DNA of 64,000 nt from Bacteroides sp. (lineage in GTDB: Bacteria; Bacteroidota; Bacteroidia; Bacteroidales; Bacteroidaceae), in assembly GCF_030151085.1 (NCBI RefSeq), contig NZ_JASLER010000078.1, forward strand, positions 1 through 64,000, in the 5' to 3' direction. The notes beneath the pieces are model-generated. The model made no database searches and had not been told where the DNA came from. It was given only the letters and a program-made list of their open reading frames with translations. Each line of letters opens with the position of its first letter. The stretch's first letter is position 1. Positions 26,383 through 34,792 of the stretch are shown in pieces. A program made the translations under genes and the position numbers.

Positions 26383-27432
26383 ATGAAAGAGGATTTGAAC
26401 TTTTTAGACCGTAATGAATTTAACTTTCAGCCATCAGAAGAAGTTGTAGAAGCTTTTAAGAACTTTGATATACATAAGCTTTGCTTTTATACCCGCATCT
26501 ACGATGAAGGTAAAAAAAGCATACTATCTGTATTTCTGTCAGAACTATATGGAATTGAAGAACCGCAAGTTTTACTAGGTTATGGCGGAGAAGATATTCT
26601 AAAACAGGCAGTGCATTATTTCCTGACTGAAGAAGACGGCAATAAAACAATGTTGATTCCAAAATTCTCATGGTGGTATTACAAATCCATTGCCGATGAA
26701 GTGAATGGTCGTACCTTACAGTATCCTCTTTACGAAGATGGGAATACTTTCAAATATGACTTCACCGTCATGAAAGAAATGGTAAAACAAGAAAATCCAA
26801 AGATCTTATTGATTGCCTCTCCAAACAATCCTACCGGTAACGGTATGACTCCCGACGAGTTAGATTCTTTAATGGCCGAAATACCTGCTCGTACTACTGT
26901 AGTTGTAGACGAAGCATACGCTTCTTTTGTTTCGGCAGACGCCGGTTATATCCGCACGCTTATCAACAAGTATCCTAACCTGATAATTTCACGCACCCTC
27001 TCCAAATTCTATGGATTACCCGGCTTGCGGATGGGTTTCGGATTCATGAGCAAAGAACTGGAACGGTTCAGCAAATACAGCAATAAATACTTAGGTTATA
27101 ATCGCATATCAGAAGATCTAGCCATTGCAGCCCTTAAATCAGATGCACACTATCGGAATATTGCTCAATTGATGAATAAGGATCGTGCCAGCTATGAATC
27201 AGAAATAGGTACATTACCAGGCTTTAAGGTATATCATTCGGTCGCTAATTTTATTTTGATCAAATATCCCATTGTGCTGAAAGAAGCTTTGCAGAAAGCT
27301 TTCGCAGAGAAAAGTTACAAAATAAAGTTCATGAATGAACCTGATATTAATACTCATCTTCGAATTACATTGGGACGGCCGGAGCAGAACCGTATTGTTA
27401 TAGATACCATAAAAAAAATAGCTACCCTATGA
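26383..27432 (+). CDS. PLP-dependent class I/II aminotransferase, HisC/CobD-like
   Basis: 349 residues from the ATG at 26383. Fold-type I PLP landmarks: GYGGEDILKQAVHYFL (about 67-82), IASPNNPTGNGMTPDEL (about 145-161), VVDEAYASFV (about 178-187), the PLP-lysine segment SRTLSKFYGLPGLRMGF (about 205-221), and a C-terminal arginine in LRITLGRPEQN (about 325-335). The closest families are histidinol-phosphate aminotransferases and the related L-threonine/L-serine-O-phosphate decarboxylases. No other his or cob gene is nearby; it overlaps a LicC-like gene by 4 bases, and LicD follows. I infer a role in making a phosphorylated amino-alcohol or amino-sugar for the surface glycan, not histidine synthesis. 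Decarboxylase versus transaminase is not settled. Confidence 0.85.
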   Translation: MKEDLNFLDRNEFNFQPSEEVVEAFKNFDIHKLCFYTRIYDEGKKSILSVFLSELYGIEEPQVLLGYGGEDILKQAVHYFLTEEDGNKTMLIPKFSWWYYKSIADEVNGRTLQYPLYEDGNTFKYDFTVMKEMVKQENPKILLIASPNNPTGNGMTPDELDSLMAEIPARTTVVVDEAYASFVSADAGYIRTLINKYPNLIISRTLSKFYGLPGLRMGFGFMSKELERFSKYSNKYLGYNRISEDLAIAALKSDAHYRNIAQLMNKDRASYESEIGTLPGFKVYHSVANFILIKYPIVLKEALQKAFAEKSYKIKFMNEPDINTHLRITLGRPEQNRIVIDTIKKIATL

Positions 27433-28160
27433 AAGCCGTCATTTTAGCTGCCGGAATAGCCTCCCGTCTTCGTCCTTTAACTGATGAATGCCCGAAGTGT
27501 CTACTCAAAATAGGAGAGCGTTGCTTGTTGGAACGTACTTTAGACGCACTTATCGGTAACGGCATTAAAGAATTTATTATTGTTACCGGATATCGGCAGC
27601 AGCAAATAGCCAGTCTTCTGAGCAAAAATTATCCGCAGCAGGACATTACATTGATATATAATGAGCGGTATGAATCAACCAACAATATTTATTCCCTTTG
27701 GCTCACCCGCTCTCTAGTAGAGGGAGAAGATGTATTACTATTAGACAGCGACATTCTTTTTGATCCGCTAGTCATCACTGATATTCTAAACTCTGACAAA
27801 GCAAACACACTTGCTGTCAATCGCCACGAGTTAGGGAAAGAAGAGATTAAAGTAATTGTTGATACTTCGGGTAAAGTGTTGGAGATTAGTAAAACCTGCT
27901 CCATCGAACAAGCTTTGGGAGAGTCTATAGGTATTGAAAAAATGTCGCCCGCTTATACCAAAGCCTTATTCAACGAGTTGGAGACAATGATTGAAAAAGA
28001 AGGATTGGACAATATCTTCTACGAACGGGCATTTGAACGATTGATACCCAAGGGACACTGCTTCTGTATAACAGATACCACACAATATTTCTCCATTGAA
28101 CTGGATACTGTAGAAGATTTTAATCAAGCGGAACGACTGATCCCAGCTCACTTACACTAA
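27429..28160 (+). CDS. LicC-like nucleotidyltransferase (probable CTP-dependent)
   Basis: 243 residues. The nucleotide-binding start is VILAAGIASRLRPLTDECPK (4-23), with the usual second Gly changed to Ala-Ser (AAGIASR instead of AAGxGxR), as seen in LicC-type cytidylyltransferases. LIYNERYESTNNIYSLWL (about 76-93) is the product-binding loop shared with choline-phosphate and aminoethylphosphonate cytidylyltransferases. Metal residues lie in LLLDSDILFD (about 101-110) and ELDTVEDFNQAERL near the end. It probably forms CDP-choline, CDP-ethanolamine or a similar CDP-activated amino-alcohol. It overlaps the PLP gene by ATGA and is 6 bases from licD-like 28167, so the three are co-translated. Confidence 0.85.
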   Translation: MKAVILAAGIASRLRPLTDECPKCLLKIGERCLLERTLDALIGNGIKEFIIVTGYRQQQIASLLSKNYPQQDITLIYNERYESTNNIYSLWLTRSLVEGEDVLLLDSDILFDPLVITDILNSDKANTLAVNRHELGKEEIKVIVDTSGKVLEISKTCSIEQALGESIGIEKMSPAYTKALFNELETMIEKEGLDNIFYERAFERLIPKGHCFCITDTTQYFSIELDTVEDFNQAERLIPAHLH

Positions 28161-28166
28161 GATATT

Positions 28167-28979
28167 ATGGCTACATACGACATTCGCCCGCTGCAACTCC
28201 GTATACTGGATATCTTGCTCGCCATTGATGAGGTTTGCAAGGCACACCATCTGAGATATTACATCATGGCCGGAACGATGTTGGGAGCTGTACGTCATAA
28301 AGGTTTTATTCCTTGGGATGACGACTTGGATATCGGGATGCCAAGAGCTGATTATGATCTGCTCATGTCGCACGCACATGAATGGTTGCCTGCGCCTTAT
28401 GAAGCTGTATGCTCTGAGACTGACAAGTCTTATCCACTCCCATTCGCTAAAATACAAGATGCAAGTACCACTCTTATAGAACGAATGCACTTAAAATATC
28501 TGGGAGGTATTTATTTAGATGTATTTCCATTAGATGGCGCACCTACAGAAAAGATGTCACAACGCTGGCATTTCGCCCGCTATGAATTTTACAAACGTGT
28601 TCTTTACTTTATTCATCGTGATCCTTATAAACATGGTAAGGGGCCCAGTTCATGGCTTCCATTGTTATGCCGTTCCATTTTTACTATGGATGGCGTACAA
28701 AAGAGTATCCGCAAAATAATGAAGAAATACGATTTCGATAAGTGTGGACTTGTTTGCGATTATGATGATGGAATGAAAGGTATTATGCCAAAAGAGATCC
28801 TAGGTAATCCAACGCCTGTTCTGTTTGAAGGAAAAGAAGTATGGGGTGTCGAAAACTATCCTGTTTACTTGAAACAAAAATATGGTGATTATATGACTAT
28901 TCCCAAAAGAACTCAACAGAAACAGCACAATTTCCACTATCTGGATTTGGATAAACCTTATCGGGAATTTAAAAGTTGA
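28167..28979 (+). CDS. LicD-family phosphotransferase
   Basis: 270 residues, typical for the family. YIMAGTMLGAVRHKGFIPWD plus the following DDLDIGMPRADYDLLM (about 31-66) is the LicD core, with the metal-binding DDDLD. The enzyme transfers phosphocholine (LicD of Haemophilus and pneumococcus) or a related phospho-alcohol from a CDP-donor to a sugar hydroxyl. Together with the preceding LicC-like gene it forms an activation and transfer pair. No licA (kinase) or licB (permease) is present, which fits internal production of the phospho-amino-alcohol by the PLP enzyme. Its acceptor is probably an LOS sugar. Confidence 0.9.
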   Translation: MATYDIRPLQLRILDILLAIDEVCKAHHLRYYIMAGTMLGAVRHKGFIPWDDDLDIGMPRADYDLLMSHAHEWLPAPYEAVCSETDKSYPLPFAKIQDASTTLIERMHLKYLGGIYLDVFPLDGAPTEKMSQRWHFARYEFYKRVLYFIHRDPYKHGKGPSSWLPLLCRSIFTMDGVQKSIRKIMKKYDFDKCGLVCDYDDGMKGIMPKEILGNPTPVLFEGKEVWGVENYPVYLKQKYGDYMTIPKRTQQKQHNFHYLDLDKPYREFKS

Positions 28980-29004
28980 ATATAAATAAAGCAGGAAAGA
29001 AAAT

Positions 29005-30138
29005 ATGAAAATAGGCTTTGACGGAAAACGCGCCGTACAAAATAACACAGGATTAGGTAACTACAGTCGCTACATTGTAGATATCCTGTGCCGTGCTTAT
29101 CCGGAAAATGACTACGTACTTTTTTCTCCTAAGAAACAAAGAAATGGTAGACTGGAGCAATTATTAAAAGATTTTTCTCACCTCAGCCTCGTCTATCCAT
29201 CACCGGCCTTCTGGAAATTGCTCAGTTCATTCTGGAGAATTTGGGGAGTCACGAGCCAACTGGAAACTGAACAAGTTACTATATTTCATGGACTAAGCAA
29301 CGAGTTGCCTTTGAATATCGGCAAAAGTAGCGCTAAAAGCGTTGTCACCATCCATGACTTGATCTTCCTGCGTTTCCCAAAATATTATTCTTTTATAGAC
29401 CGAAAAATATACGCATATAAATTTCGTAAAGCATGTGAGAATGCAGACAAGATTATTGCTATCAGTGAATGTACCAAAAGAGATATCCAACATTTCTATC
29501 GTATCCCGGCAGAGAAAATAGTTGTTGTTTACCAAGGATGTGATGCCTCTTTTGCTCAACCTGTATCAGACAAGAAAAAGCAGGAAGTAAAGGCTCGTTA
29601 CCAACTGCCGGAGCATTACATTCTTAATGTAGGCAGCATTGAAGAACGTAAGAATGTATTGTCAGCAGTTCAGGCATTGCAACAACTTTCTTCACCGGAA
29701 ACCCACCTTATTATTGTGGGGCGTCGCACCCCATATACAGAAAAAGTGGAAAAATTCATTTCTGATAACAAGTTAGGAGGAAAAGTTCATATTCTTTCTA
29801 ATGTTCCTTTTAAAGATTTGGGTGCACTCTATCAAATGGCAGATATTTTTGTCTATCCTTCACGTTTCGAAGGATTCGGCATCCCAATTATTGAAGCATT
29901 AAATTCAGGTGTTCCCGTAGTTGCCGCCACAGGTTCCTGTCTGGAAGAAGCCGGTGGACCGGACTCTCTATACGTACACCCTGACGACATCAATAGTATG
30001 GCAAAAGCCTTTCATACATTACTTTCTGATGAGAAGAAACGGGAATATGTCATTGAGAAAGGGAAAGAATACGCCAGCCGGTTCTCCGAAGTAAAGCAAG
30101 CAGACCAGTTAGCAGAGATTTATCGATCAATCCTTTAA
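29005..30138 (+). CDS. Glycosyltransferase family 4 protein
   Basis: 377 residues. IGFDGKRAVQNNTGLGNYSR (2-21) holds the N-terminal GxGNYSR loop. FHGLSNELPL, VVTIHDLIFLRFP and IAISECTKRDIQ follow at about 94-160. The donor side has ILNVGSIEERKNVLSAVQAL, a VGRRTPY segment, LYQMADIFVYPSRFEGFGIP (about 276-295) and PIIEALNSGVPVVAATGSC. These are features of GT4 mannosyl-type transferases, although the donor is not proven. It is 25 bases after licD-like 28167 and is probably the last gene of that operon. A short hairpin follows. Confidence 0.9.
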   Translation: MKIGFDGKRAVQNNTGLGNYSRYIVDILCRAYPENDYVLFSPKKQRNGRLEQLLKDFSHLSLVYPSPAFWKLLSSFWRIWGVTSQLETEQVTIFHGLSNELPLNIGKSSAKSVVTIHDLIFLRFPKYYSFIDRKIYAYKFRKACENADKIIAISECTKRDIQHFYRIPAEKIVVVYQGCDASFAQPVSDKKKQEVKARYQLPEHYILNVGSIEERKNVLSAVQALQQLSSPETHLIIVGRRTPYTEKVEKFISDNKLGGKVHILSNVPFKDLGALYQMADIFVYPSRFEGFGIPIIEALNSGVPVVAATGSCLEEAGGPDSLYVHPDDINSMAKAFHTLLSDEKKREYVIEKGKEYASRFSEVKQADQLAEIYRSIL

Positions 30139-30162
30139 TTGATTGAAATAGTTAAAATAAGG

Positions 30163-30178
30163 ACCATTCTATGGTGTT
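30163..30178. terminator. Small bidirectional hairpin between converging genes
   Basis: ACCAT (30163-30167), loop TCT, ATGGT (30171-30175), followed rightward by GTTTTAA and leftward by CCTTATTTTAA. It sits in the 40-base gap between the GT4 and the leftward GT90-like gene. The stem is only 5 bp. Confidence 0.45.
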
Positions 30179-31159
30179 TTAATCTAAAAAATTCTGCCCA
30201 GTCATTTTGAAATACTTATCCAATACAAGTATAGAAATCAATTTTTCCCGCTTTTTATCAAAGAATTGAGCACACCATTCATGGGCATGAGAAATTATAG
30301 CCAATGCCTCATCAGTATGTTCCATAAAATATTCCATACGTTCTTTTAAGTCTGAATAATCCGACTTGATTTCTACATAATGATAATCTGGAATCAACTT
30401 CCCTTCCATAAACCAAGTTTCACAAGTTGGCTTTGGCATTACAGCCAATGAGTTGGAATTCATCACCCATTTCAAATTACTTGCCACATCATTACCTTCA
30501 AGACACATAATAAACTTAAAATCCAGATGATCATACAACGACATCTTAGATACAACCCATTCCAAATGAACACTGTGCTTTCCTTCAATTCCGCCAATAT
30601 CACAAATAGGGTCACTAAACCAACGCTCACAAAAGGCAATGCGTCGAGGTTTATCTGATATTTTACCTCGAAAAATCACCTCATTCTTTTTTTCTATAAA
30701 GCGCCTTTTATCATTCAGAAATATAAAATGCCGTACTTTATCCAAATTCAGCAATACAGAATTCTCATTTTTCTCTGTTATTGGCCGACTCTTTACAACT
30801 GATGGTGAAGACTGCAAAGTATTAACATCACCAAATCTATAATTCCACCTCAAACTTTTAGGGAAATATCTCAAAAACTCATAAGTATCAAAGAAGTATA
30901 CAGAATTATACTTTCCTTTTCTACCAAAATTCATAATCATCCCCTTATCTTCCTGCATTGGGATAACAGACTGCAAACGGCAATAATAATCTACACGTGA
31001 AAGAATATAATCTTTATCTAAGCGATTATTTAAACTATCAATAATAGCCTTACGTCTAACTCTATACAGAAAGTCAGGGATAGAATACACACGTATGAAA
31101 TTTATGATATAGTACTTTAACTTATTATTTTTACCACTTCGAAAAAGATATTTCAACAT
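30179..31159 (-). CDS. GT90-like (CAP10/LpsA) glycosyltransferase
   Basis: 326 residues. The family hallmarks are in the second half: KNEVIFRGKISDKPRRIAFC (about 158-177), CLEGNDVASNLKWVMNSNSL (about 219-238), PKPTCETWFMEGKLIPDYHY (about 242-261), then VEIKSDYSDLKERMEYF. This is the CAP10/LpsA type of LPS-modifying transferase (family GT90), some of which transfer xylose or glucose. It stands alone at the right edge of the LOS-type cluster, convergent with the preceding GT4 gene, and is AT-rich like its neighbours. Donor unknown. Confidence 0.8.
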   Translation of the reverse strand: MLKYLFRSGKNNKLKYYIINFIRVYSIPDFLYRVRRKAIIDSLNNRLDKDYILSRVDYYCRLQSVIPMQEDKGMIMNFGRKGKYNSVYFFDTYEFLRYFPKSLRWNYRFGDVNTLQSSPSVVKSRPITEKNENSVLLNLDKVRHFIFLNDKRRFIEKKNEVIFRGKISDKPRRIAFCERWFSDPICDIGGIEGKHSVHLEWVVSKMSLYDHLDFKFIMCLEGNDVASNLKWVMNSNSLAVMPKPTCETWFMEGKLIPDYHYVEIKSDYSDLKERMEYFMEHTDEALAIISHAHEWCAQFFDKKREKLISILVLDKYFKMTGQNFLD

Positions 31160-31314
31160 ACTCTATATATTATTAACACGCAGAGTGCAAATCTAATAAT
31201 TTTATTAACAAGATCAAAACATTCTTTTCCTATAAAATATTTCAATTTTCAGAATATCATTTTATGATTATCAAGAAGAAACATGAAAGCAAGTACAATT
31301 ATAAGCAAAAGCAG

Positions 31315-31322
31315 TATCTTTG
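31315..31322 (+). promoter_or_regulatory. -7 element of pdxB
   Basis: TATCTTTG lies 26 bases upstream of the pdxB ATG. No good -33 TTG. Confidence 0.45.
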
Positions 31323-31348
31323 TAGATATTATCCTAAAAGACTAAAAA

Positions 31349-32392
31349 ATGAAAGTCATCGTCGATAACAAAATTCCTTTTATCCAGGAAGCTATTGAAA
31401 AGATAGCTGATGAAGTAGTTTATTTATCAGGTAAAGATTTCACCCCTTCATTGGTGAAAGACGCAGACGCCTTGATTATTCGTACCCGTACTAATTGTAA
31501 CCGAGAATTATTAGAAGGCAGTAAAGTCCGTTTCATAACTACTGCTACTATCGGTTTTGACCATATTGACACGGATTACTGCCACAAAGCAGGCATCACT
31601 TGGACTAATGCTCCCGGATGCAACTCTGCCTCTGTTGCTCAATATTTGCAATCCTCTTTATTACTACTGCAACAACTAAAAGGAATGCAGCTGTCAGGTT
31701 TGACATTAGGTATTATTGGAGTTGGCAATGTAGGCAGTAAAGTCAGCAAAGTAGCCCGGGATATAGGTATACATGTATTACTAAACGACTTGCCTCGTGA
31801 AGATAAAGAAGGAAATACAGATTTCAGCTCATTACAAACCCTCGCCGAAGAATGCGATATTCTCACTTTTCACGTTCCTTTATATAAAGAAGGGAAATAT
31901 AAAACATTTCATCTGGGCGATGATACTTTCTTCCGGTCATTAAAACGACGTCCAGTCATCATCAACACTTCACGTGGAGAAGTAATTGAAACCAATGCAC
32001 TGTTGGCCGCCTTAGAGAAAGGATTCATTTCTGATGCAATCATTGATGTTTGGGAAAATGAACCTGATATCAATCTCACCTTATTAAATAAGATATTCAT
32101 CGGGACCCCACATATCGCCGGCTACTCTGCCGATGGAAAAGCGAATGCCACCCGCATGTCACTGGATGCCCTCTGCCGTTTCTTTCAGGTAGAAGCCGAC
32201 TATTGCATCACTCCACCCGAACCGGAAAACTCCATCATCACAACCAGCACTTTAGCAGAAGCCTATTTACAGATGTATGATCCGAGAAGAGACAGCAATG
32301 CATTGAAAGAGCATCCGGAACTCTTTGAAACATTGCGCGGCGACTATCCTTTAAGAAGAGAAGCGGAAGCTTTTACTTTAAAACTACCCTAA
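31349..32392 (+). CDS. pdxB: 4-phosphoerythronate dehydrogenase
   Basis: 347 residues, in the D-2-hydroxyacid dehydrogenase family. It oxidises 4-phosphoerythronate in pyridoxal-phosphate synthesis. VDNKIPFIQEAIEKIADEVVY (parts at 4-24) is the specific PdxB start. The catalytic Arg is in VIINTSRGEVIET; the Rossmann loop is GIIGVGNVGSKVSKVA (about 121-136); WENEPDINLTLL and TPHIAGYSADGK (about 250-261, catalytic His) follow. The C-terminal 90 residues include the PdxB dimerisation region. It lies at the junction between the glycan cluster and housekeeping genes. Confidence 0.93.
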   Translation: MKVIVDNKIPFIQEAIEKIADEVVYLSGKDFTPSLVKDADALIIRTRTNCNRELLEGSKVRFITTATIGFDHIDTDYCHKAGITWTNAPGCNSASVAQYLQSSLLLLQQLKGMQLSGLTLGIIGVGNVGSKVSKVARDIGIHVLLNDLPREDKEGNTDFSSLQTLAEECDILTFHVPLYKEGKYKTFHLGDDTFFRSLKRRPVIINTSRGEVIETNALLAALEKGFISDAIIDVWENEPDINLTLLNKIFIGTPHIAGYSADGKANATRMSLDALCRFFQVEADYCITPPEPENSIITTSTLAEAYLQMYDPRRDSNALKEHPELFETLRGDYPLRREAEAFTLKLP

Positions 32393-32536
32393 CCCCCATC
32401 CGGTTCTGTTCTATTTCTCCTCTCCTTCTTATTCCCTCCCTGTTTTCTCCGTGTCTATAGCGAGCTATTTTATAGGGAGCAGGTACGGACCGGGTAAGGA
32501 GCAGATAGGGAGAAGGTATGGATCGGAACAAATTGG
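32393..32536. repeat. Imperfect dyad with 22-bp purine-rich repeats between pdxB and purN
   Basis: The convergent gap has a pyrimidine-rich left arm (about 32400-32452) and a purine-rich right arm (about 32478-32530) around CTATA...TATAG. The right arm reads as two 22-bp units beginning AGCAGGTACGGAC and AGCAGATAGGGAG. It shares the AGCAG-R-TACGG-W-C string with the array at 8456-8636, also between convergent genes. It might act as a bidirectional terminator or be a decayed copy of the same element. Confidence 0.4.
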
Positions 32537-33112
32537 TCATTTTGTCGAATTCAGCAGTTCATCTATCACCTTCGGGTAGAACTCATACTCCAAGGCATGA
32601 ATACGATGTGCCAGGCTATCCGGTGTATCTTCCGGCATTACGACACATCTTTCCTGGCAGATGATAGCTCCTTCATCGTAATGTTCATTAGTATAATGTA
32701 TAGTGATACCACTTTCTTTCTCGCCCGCAGCAATCACCGCTTCGTGTACACGATCACCATACATACCTTTACCGCCAAACTTAGGCAGTAACGAAGGATG
32801 TATATTTATCATTTTATTAGGATAAGCATGCAAAATGTTATCAGGTACTCGCGCCAGGAAGCCCGCCAACACTACAAAGTCTATACGATACTCTTGCAGC
32901 ATGGATAAAATTGCCTCTCCATTTTCCCAATCACTCTTACCAAAGTAGGCACAAGGTACATTCAAGCCCTTTGCACGCTCCAAAACGAACGCATTCTGCC
33001 GGTTGGTCAAAACCAAACTCACATAATCCAATCCTTTTTCTCTAAAATAACGAATGATATTCTCGGCATTCGTACCACTTCCCGAAGCTAAAATTGCGAT
33101 TTTTTTTCCCAT
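32537..33112 (-). CDS. purN: Phosphoribosylglycinamide formyltransferase (GART)
   Basis: 191 residues from the ATG at 33112 (MGKKIAILASGSGTNAENII); a longer frame to 33163 adds a non-homologous extension and is rejected. It transfers a formyl group from N10-formyl-tetrahydrofolate to GAR in purine synthesis. Motifs: ASGSGTNAENIIRYF (phosphate loop), VLAGFLARVPDNIL (about 88-101), INIHPSLLPKFGGKGMYGDR (about 108-127, catalytic His in the NIHPSLLP segment) and GITIHYTNEHYDEGAII (about 138-154, catalytic Asp). It is divergent from acpP. Confidence 0.95.
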   Translation of the reverse strand: MGKKIAILASGSGTNAENIIRYFREKGLDYVSLVLTNRQNAFVLERAKGLNVPCAYFGKSDWENGEAILSMLQEYRIDFVVLAGFLARVPDNILHAYPNKMINIHPSLLPKFGGKGMYGDRVHEAVIAAGEKESGITIHYTNEHYDEGAIICQERCVVMPEDTPDSLAHRIHALEYEFYPKVIDELLNSTK

Positions 33113-33178
33113 AAACCCTCCAATCAGTGCACAAAATGGTGAAAAATGTGCAAAACAGTGCATTTAATTCCTCAAATA

Positions 33179-33210
33179 TTTGCTAGGAACAATAAATATT
33201 TATTCCTTTG
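33179..33210 (+). promoter_or_regulatory. Promoter of acpP-fabF
   Basis: TTTG at 33179-33182 and TTCCTTTG at 33203-33210 (one mismatch to TAnnTTTG) are 20 nt apart. The leader to acpP would be about 45 nt. Confidence 0.55.
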
Positions 33211-33261
33211 CACCGCAAATTTAAAGAAATAAAACTAATTATTAATTAAAAACTTAAAGTT

Positions 33262-33498
33262 ATGTCTGAAATTGCATCAAGAGTGAAAGCGATTATCGTC
33301 GATAAATTAGGCGTTGAAGAATCAGAAGTTACAACAGAAGCTAGCTTCACTAACGATTTAGGAGCAGATTCTCTTGACACGGTAGAACTTATCATGGAAT
33401 TCGAAAAAGAATTCGGTATCTCTATCCCTGATGACCAAGCTGAAAAGATTGGTACTGTAGGTGATGCTGTATCTTATATCGAAGAACACGCTAAGTAA
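33262..33498 (+). CDS. acpP: Acyl carrier protein
   Basis: 78 residues, highly acidic. It carries fatty-acyl chains on a 4'-phosphopantetheine attached to the serine of GADSLDTVELIMEFEKEF (Ser about residue 38). EIASRVKAIIVDKLGVEESE and GTVGDAVSYIEEH are helix I and helix IV. It lies 21 bases upstream of fabF, the classical pairing. A strong promoter is expected; codon use is in the high-expression style (many AAA, GAA, GGT). Confidence 0.97.
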   Translation: MSEIASRVKAIIVDKLGVEESEVTTEASFTNDLGADSLDTVELIMEFEKEFGISIPDDQAEKIGTVGDAVSYIEEHAK

Positions 33499-33519
33499 TT
33501 TCATCCATTATTTATTAAT

Positions 33520-34785
33520 ATGGAATTAAAAAGAGTTGTAGTAACAGGTCTTGGCGCCATTACCCCTATTGGCAAGAATGTTCCCGAGTTTTGGGAAAAT
33601 CTGGTGAATGGGGTTAGCGGAGCAGGGCCTATTACTCATTTCGATGCATCCCTTTTCAAGACTCAGTTTGCATGTGAAGTAAAAGACTTTGATGCAACCC
33701 AATATATGGACCGCAAAGAAGCACGCAAAATGGACTTGTACACACAATATGCCATTGCAGTAGCTAAAGAAGCGGTAAGTGACTCTGGTCTTGACGTCGA
33801 AAATGAGGATTTAAACAAAATCGGTGTCATCTTTGGTGCCGGTATTGGTGGAATCAATACATTCGAGGAAGAAGTAGGTAACTACGCTTTGAATGGCAAA
33901 GAAAACGGTCCTAAGTTCAATCCCTTCTTCATCCCTAAGATGATTTCGGATATCGCTGCCGGACAGATTTCTATTATATATGGTTTCCACGGTCCCAACT
34001 ACGCAACTTGTTCAGCATGTGCTACTTCAACGAACGCTATCGCTGATGCCTTCAACCTGATTCGTCTGGGCAAGGCAAATGCTATTGTAAGCGGTGGTTC
34101 GGAAGCAGCTATCACCCCTGGTGGTGTAGGCGGTTTCAATGCCATGCATGCATTATCAACTCGCAATGAATCTCCCGAAACAGCCTCTCGTCCGTTCAGC
34201 GCAAGCCGTGACGGTTTCGTGATGGGTGAAGGTGGCGGTTGCCTTGTTCTTGAAGAACTGGAACATGCCAAAGCACGCGGTGCTAAGATTTATGCAGAAG
34301 TTGCCGGCGTAGGAATGTCTGCCGACGCTCACCACCTGACTGCTTCTCATCCCGAAGGTTTGGGAGCAAAGTTAGTGATGAAAAATGCGTTGGAAGATGC
34401 AGAAATGACCCCTGACAAAGTAGATTATATCAATGTTCACGGTACATCTACTCCTGTAGGTGATATTTCGGAAGCCAAGGCTATCAAAGAAGTATTCGGT
34501 CAACATGCTTATGAGTTGAACATCAGCTCAACCAAGTCCATGACTGGTCACTTGCTCGGTGCTGCCGGTGCGGTAGAAGCTATCGCAAGTATTCTTGCTA
34601 TCAAGAACGGCATTGTGCCTCCGACTATCAATCACGAAGAGGGTGATAATGACGAAAACATCGACTATGACTTGAATTTTACATTCGACAAGGCTCAAGA
34701 GCGTGAAGTGAATGTAGCTCTATCCAATACATTTGGATTCGGTGGTCATAATGCCTGTGTTATTTTCAAGAAATACGCAGAATAA
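33520..34785 (+). CDS. fabF: 3-oxoacyl-[acyl-carrier-protein] synthase II
   Basis: 421 residues. Condenses malonyl-ACP with acyl-ACP in chain elongation. The active-site Cys is residue 167 in TCSACATSTNAIADAF; the two catalytic histidines are in VHGTSTPVGDISEAKA (about 307-322) and KSMTGHLLGAAGAVEA (about 342-357); NTFGFGGHNACVIF ends the protein. N-terminal KRVVVTGLGAITPIGKNV is standard. It is followed closely by rnc, a fabF-rnc order common in Bacteroidetes. Confidence 0.97.
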   Translation: MELKRVVVTGLGAITPIGKNVPEFWENLVNGVSGAGPITHFDASLFKTQFACEVKDFDATQYMDRKEARKMDLYTQYAIAVAKEAVSDSGLDVENEDLNKIGVIFGAGIGGINTFEEEVGNYALNGKENGPKFNPFFIPKMISDIAAGQISIIYGFHGPNYATCSACATSTNAIADAFNLIRLGKANAIVSGGSEAAITPGGVGGFNAMHALSTRNESPETASRPFSASRDGFVMGEGGGCLVLEELEHAKARGAKIYAEVAGVGMSADAHHLTASHPEGLGAKLVMKNALEDAEMTPDKVDYINVHGTSTPVGDISEAKAIKEVFGQHAYELNISSTKSMTGHLLGAAGAVEAIASILAIKNGIVPPTINHEEGDNDENIDYDLNFTFDKAQEREVNVALSNTFGFGGHNACVIFKKYAE

Positions 34786-34792
34786 TATAGTC

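Noticed and set aside
26383..27432. Histidine biosynthesis gene hisC
   Set aside because: The protein has HisC-like motifs, but it is overlapped by a LicC-like gene and followed by LicD with no other his gene nearby, so the gene symbol is withheld.
34733..34792. Longer ribonuclease III start within fabF
   Set aside because: The extra residues are the out-of-frame 3' end of fabF and do not look like an RNase III N-terminus.
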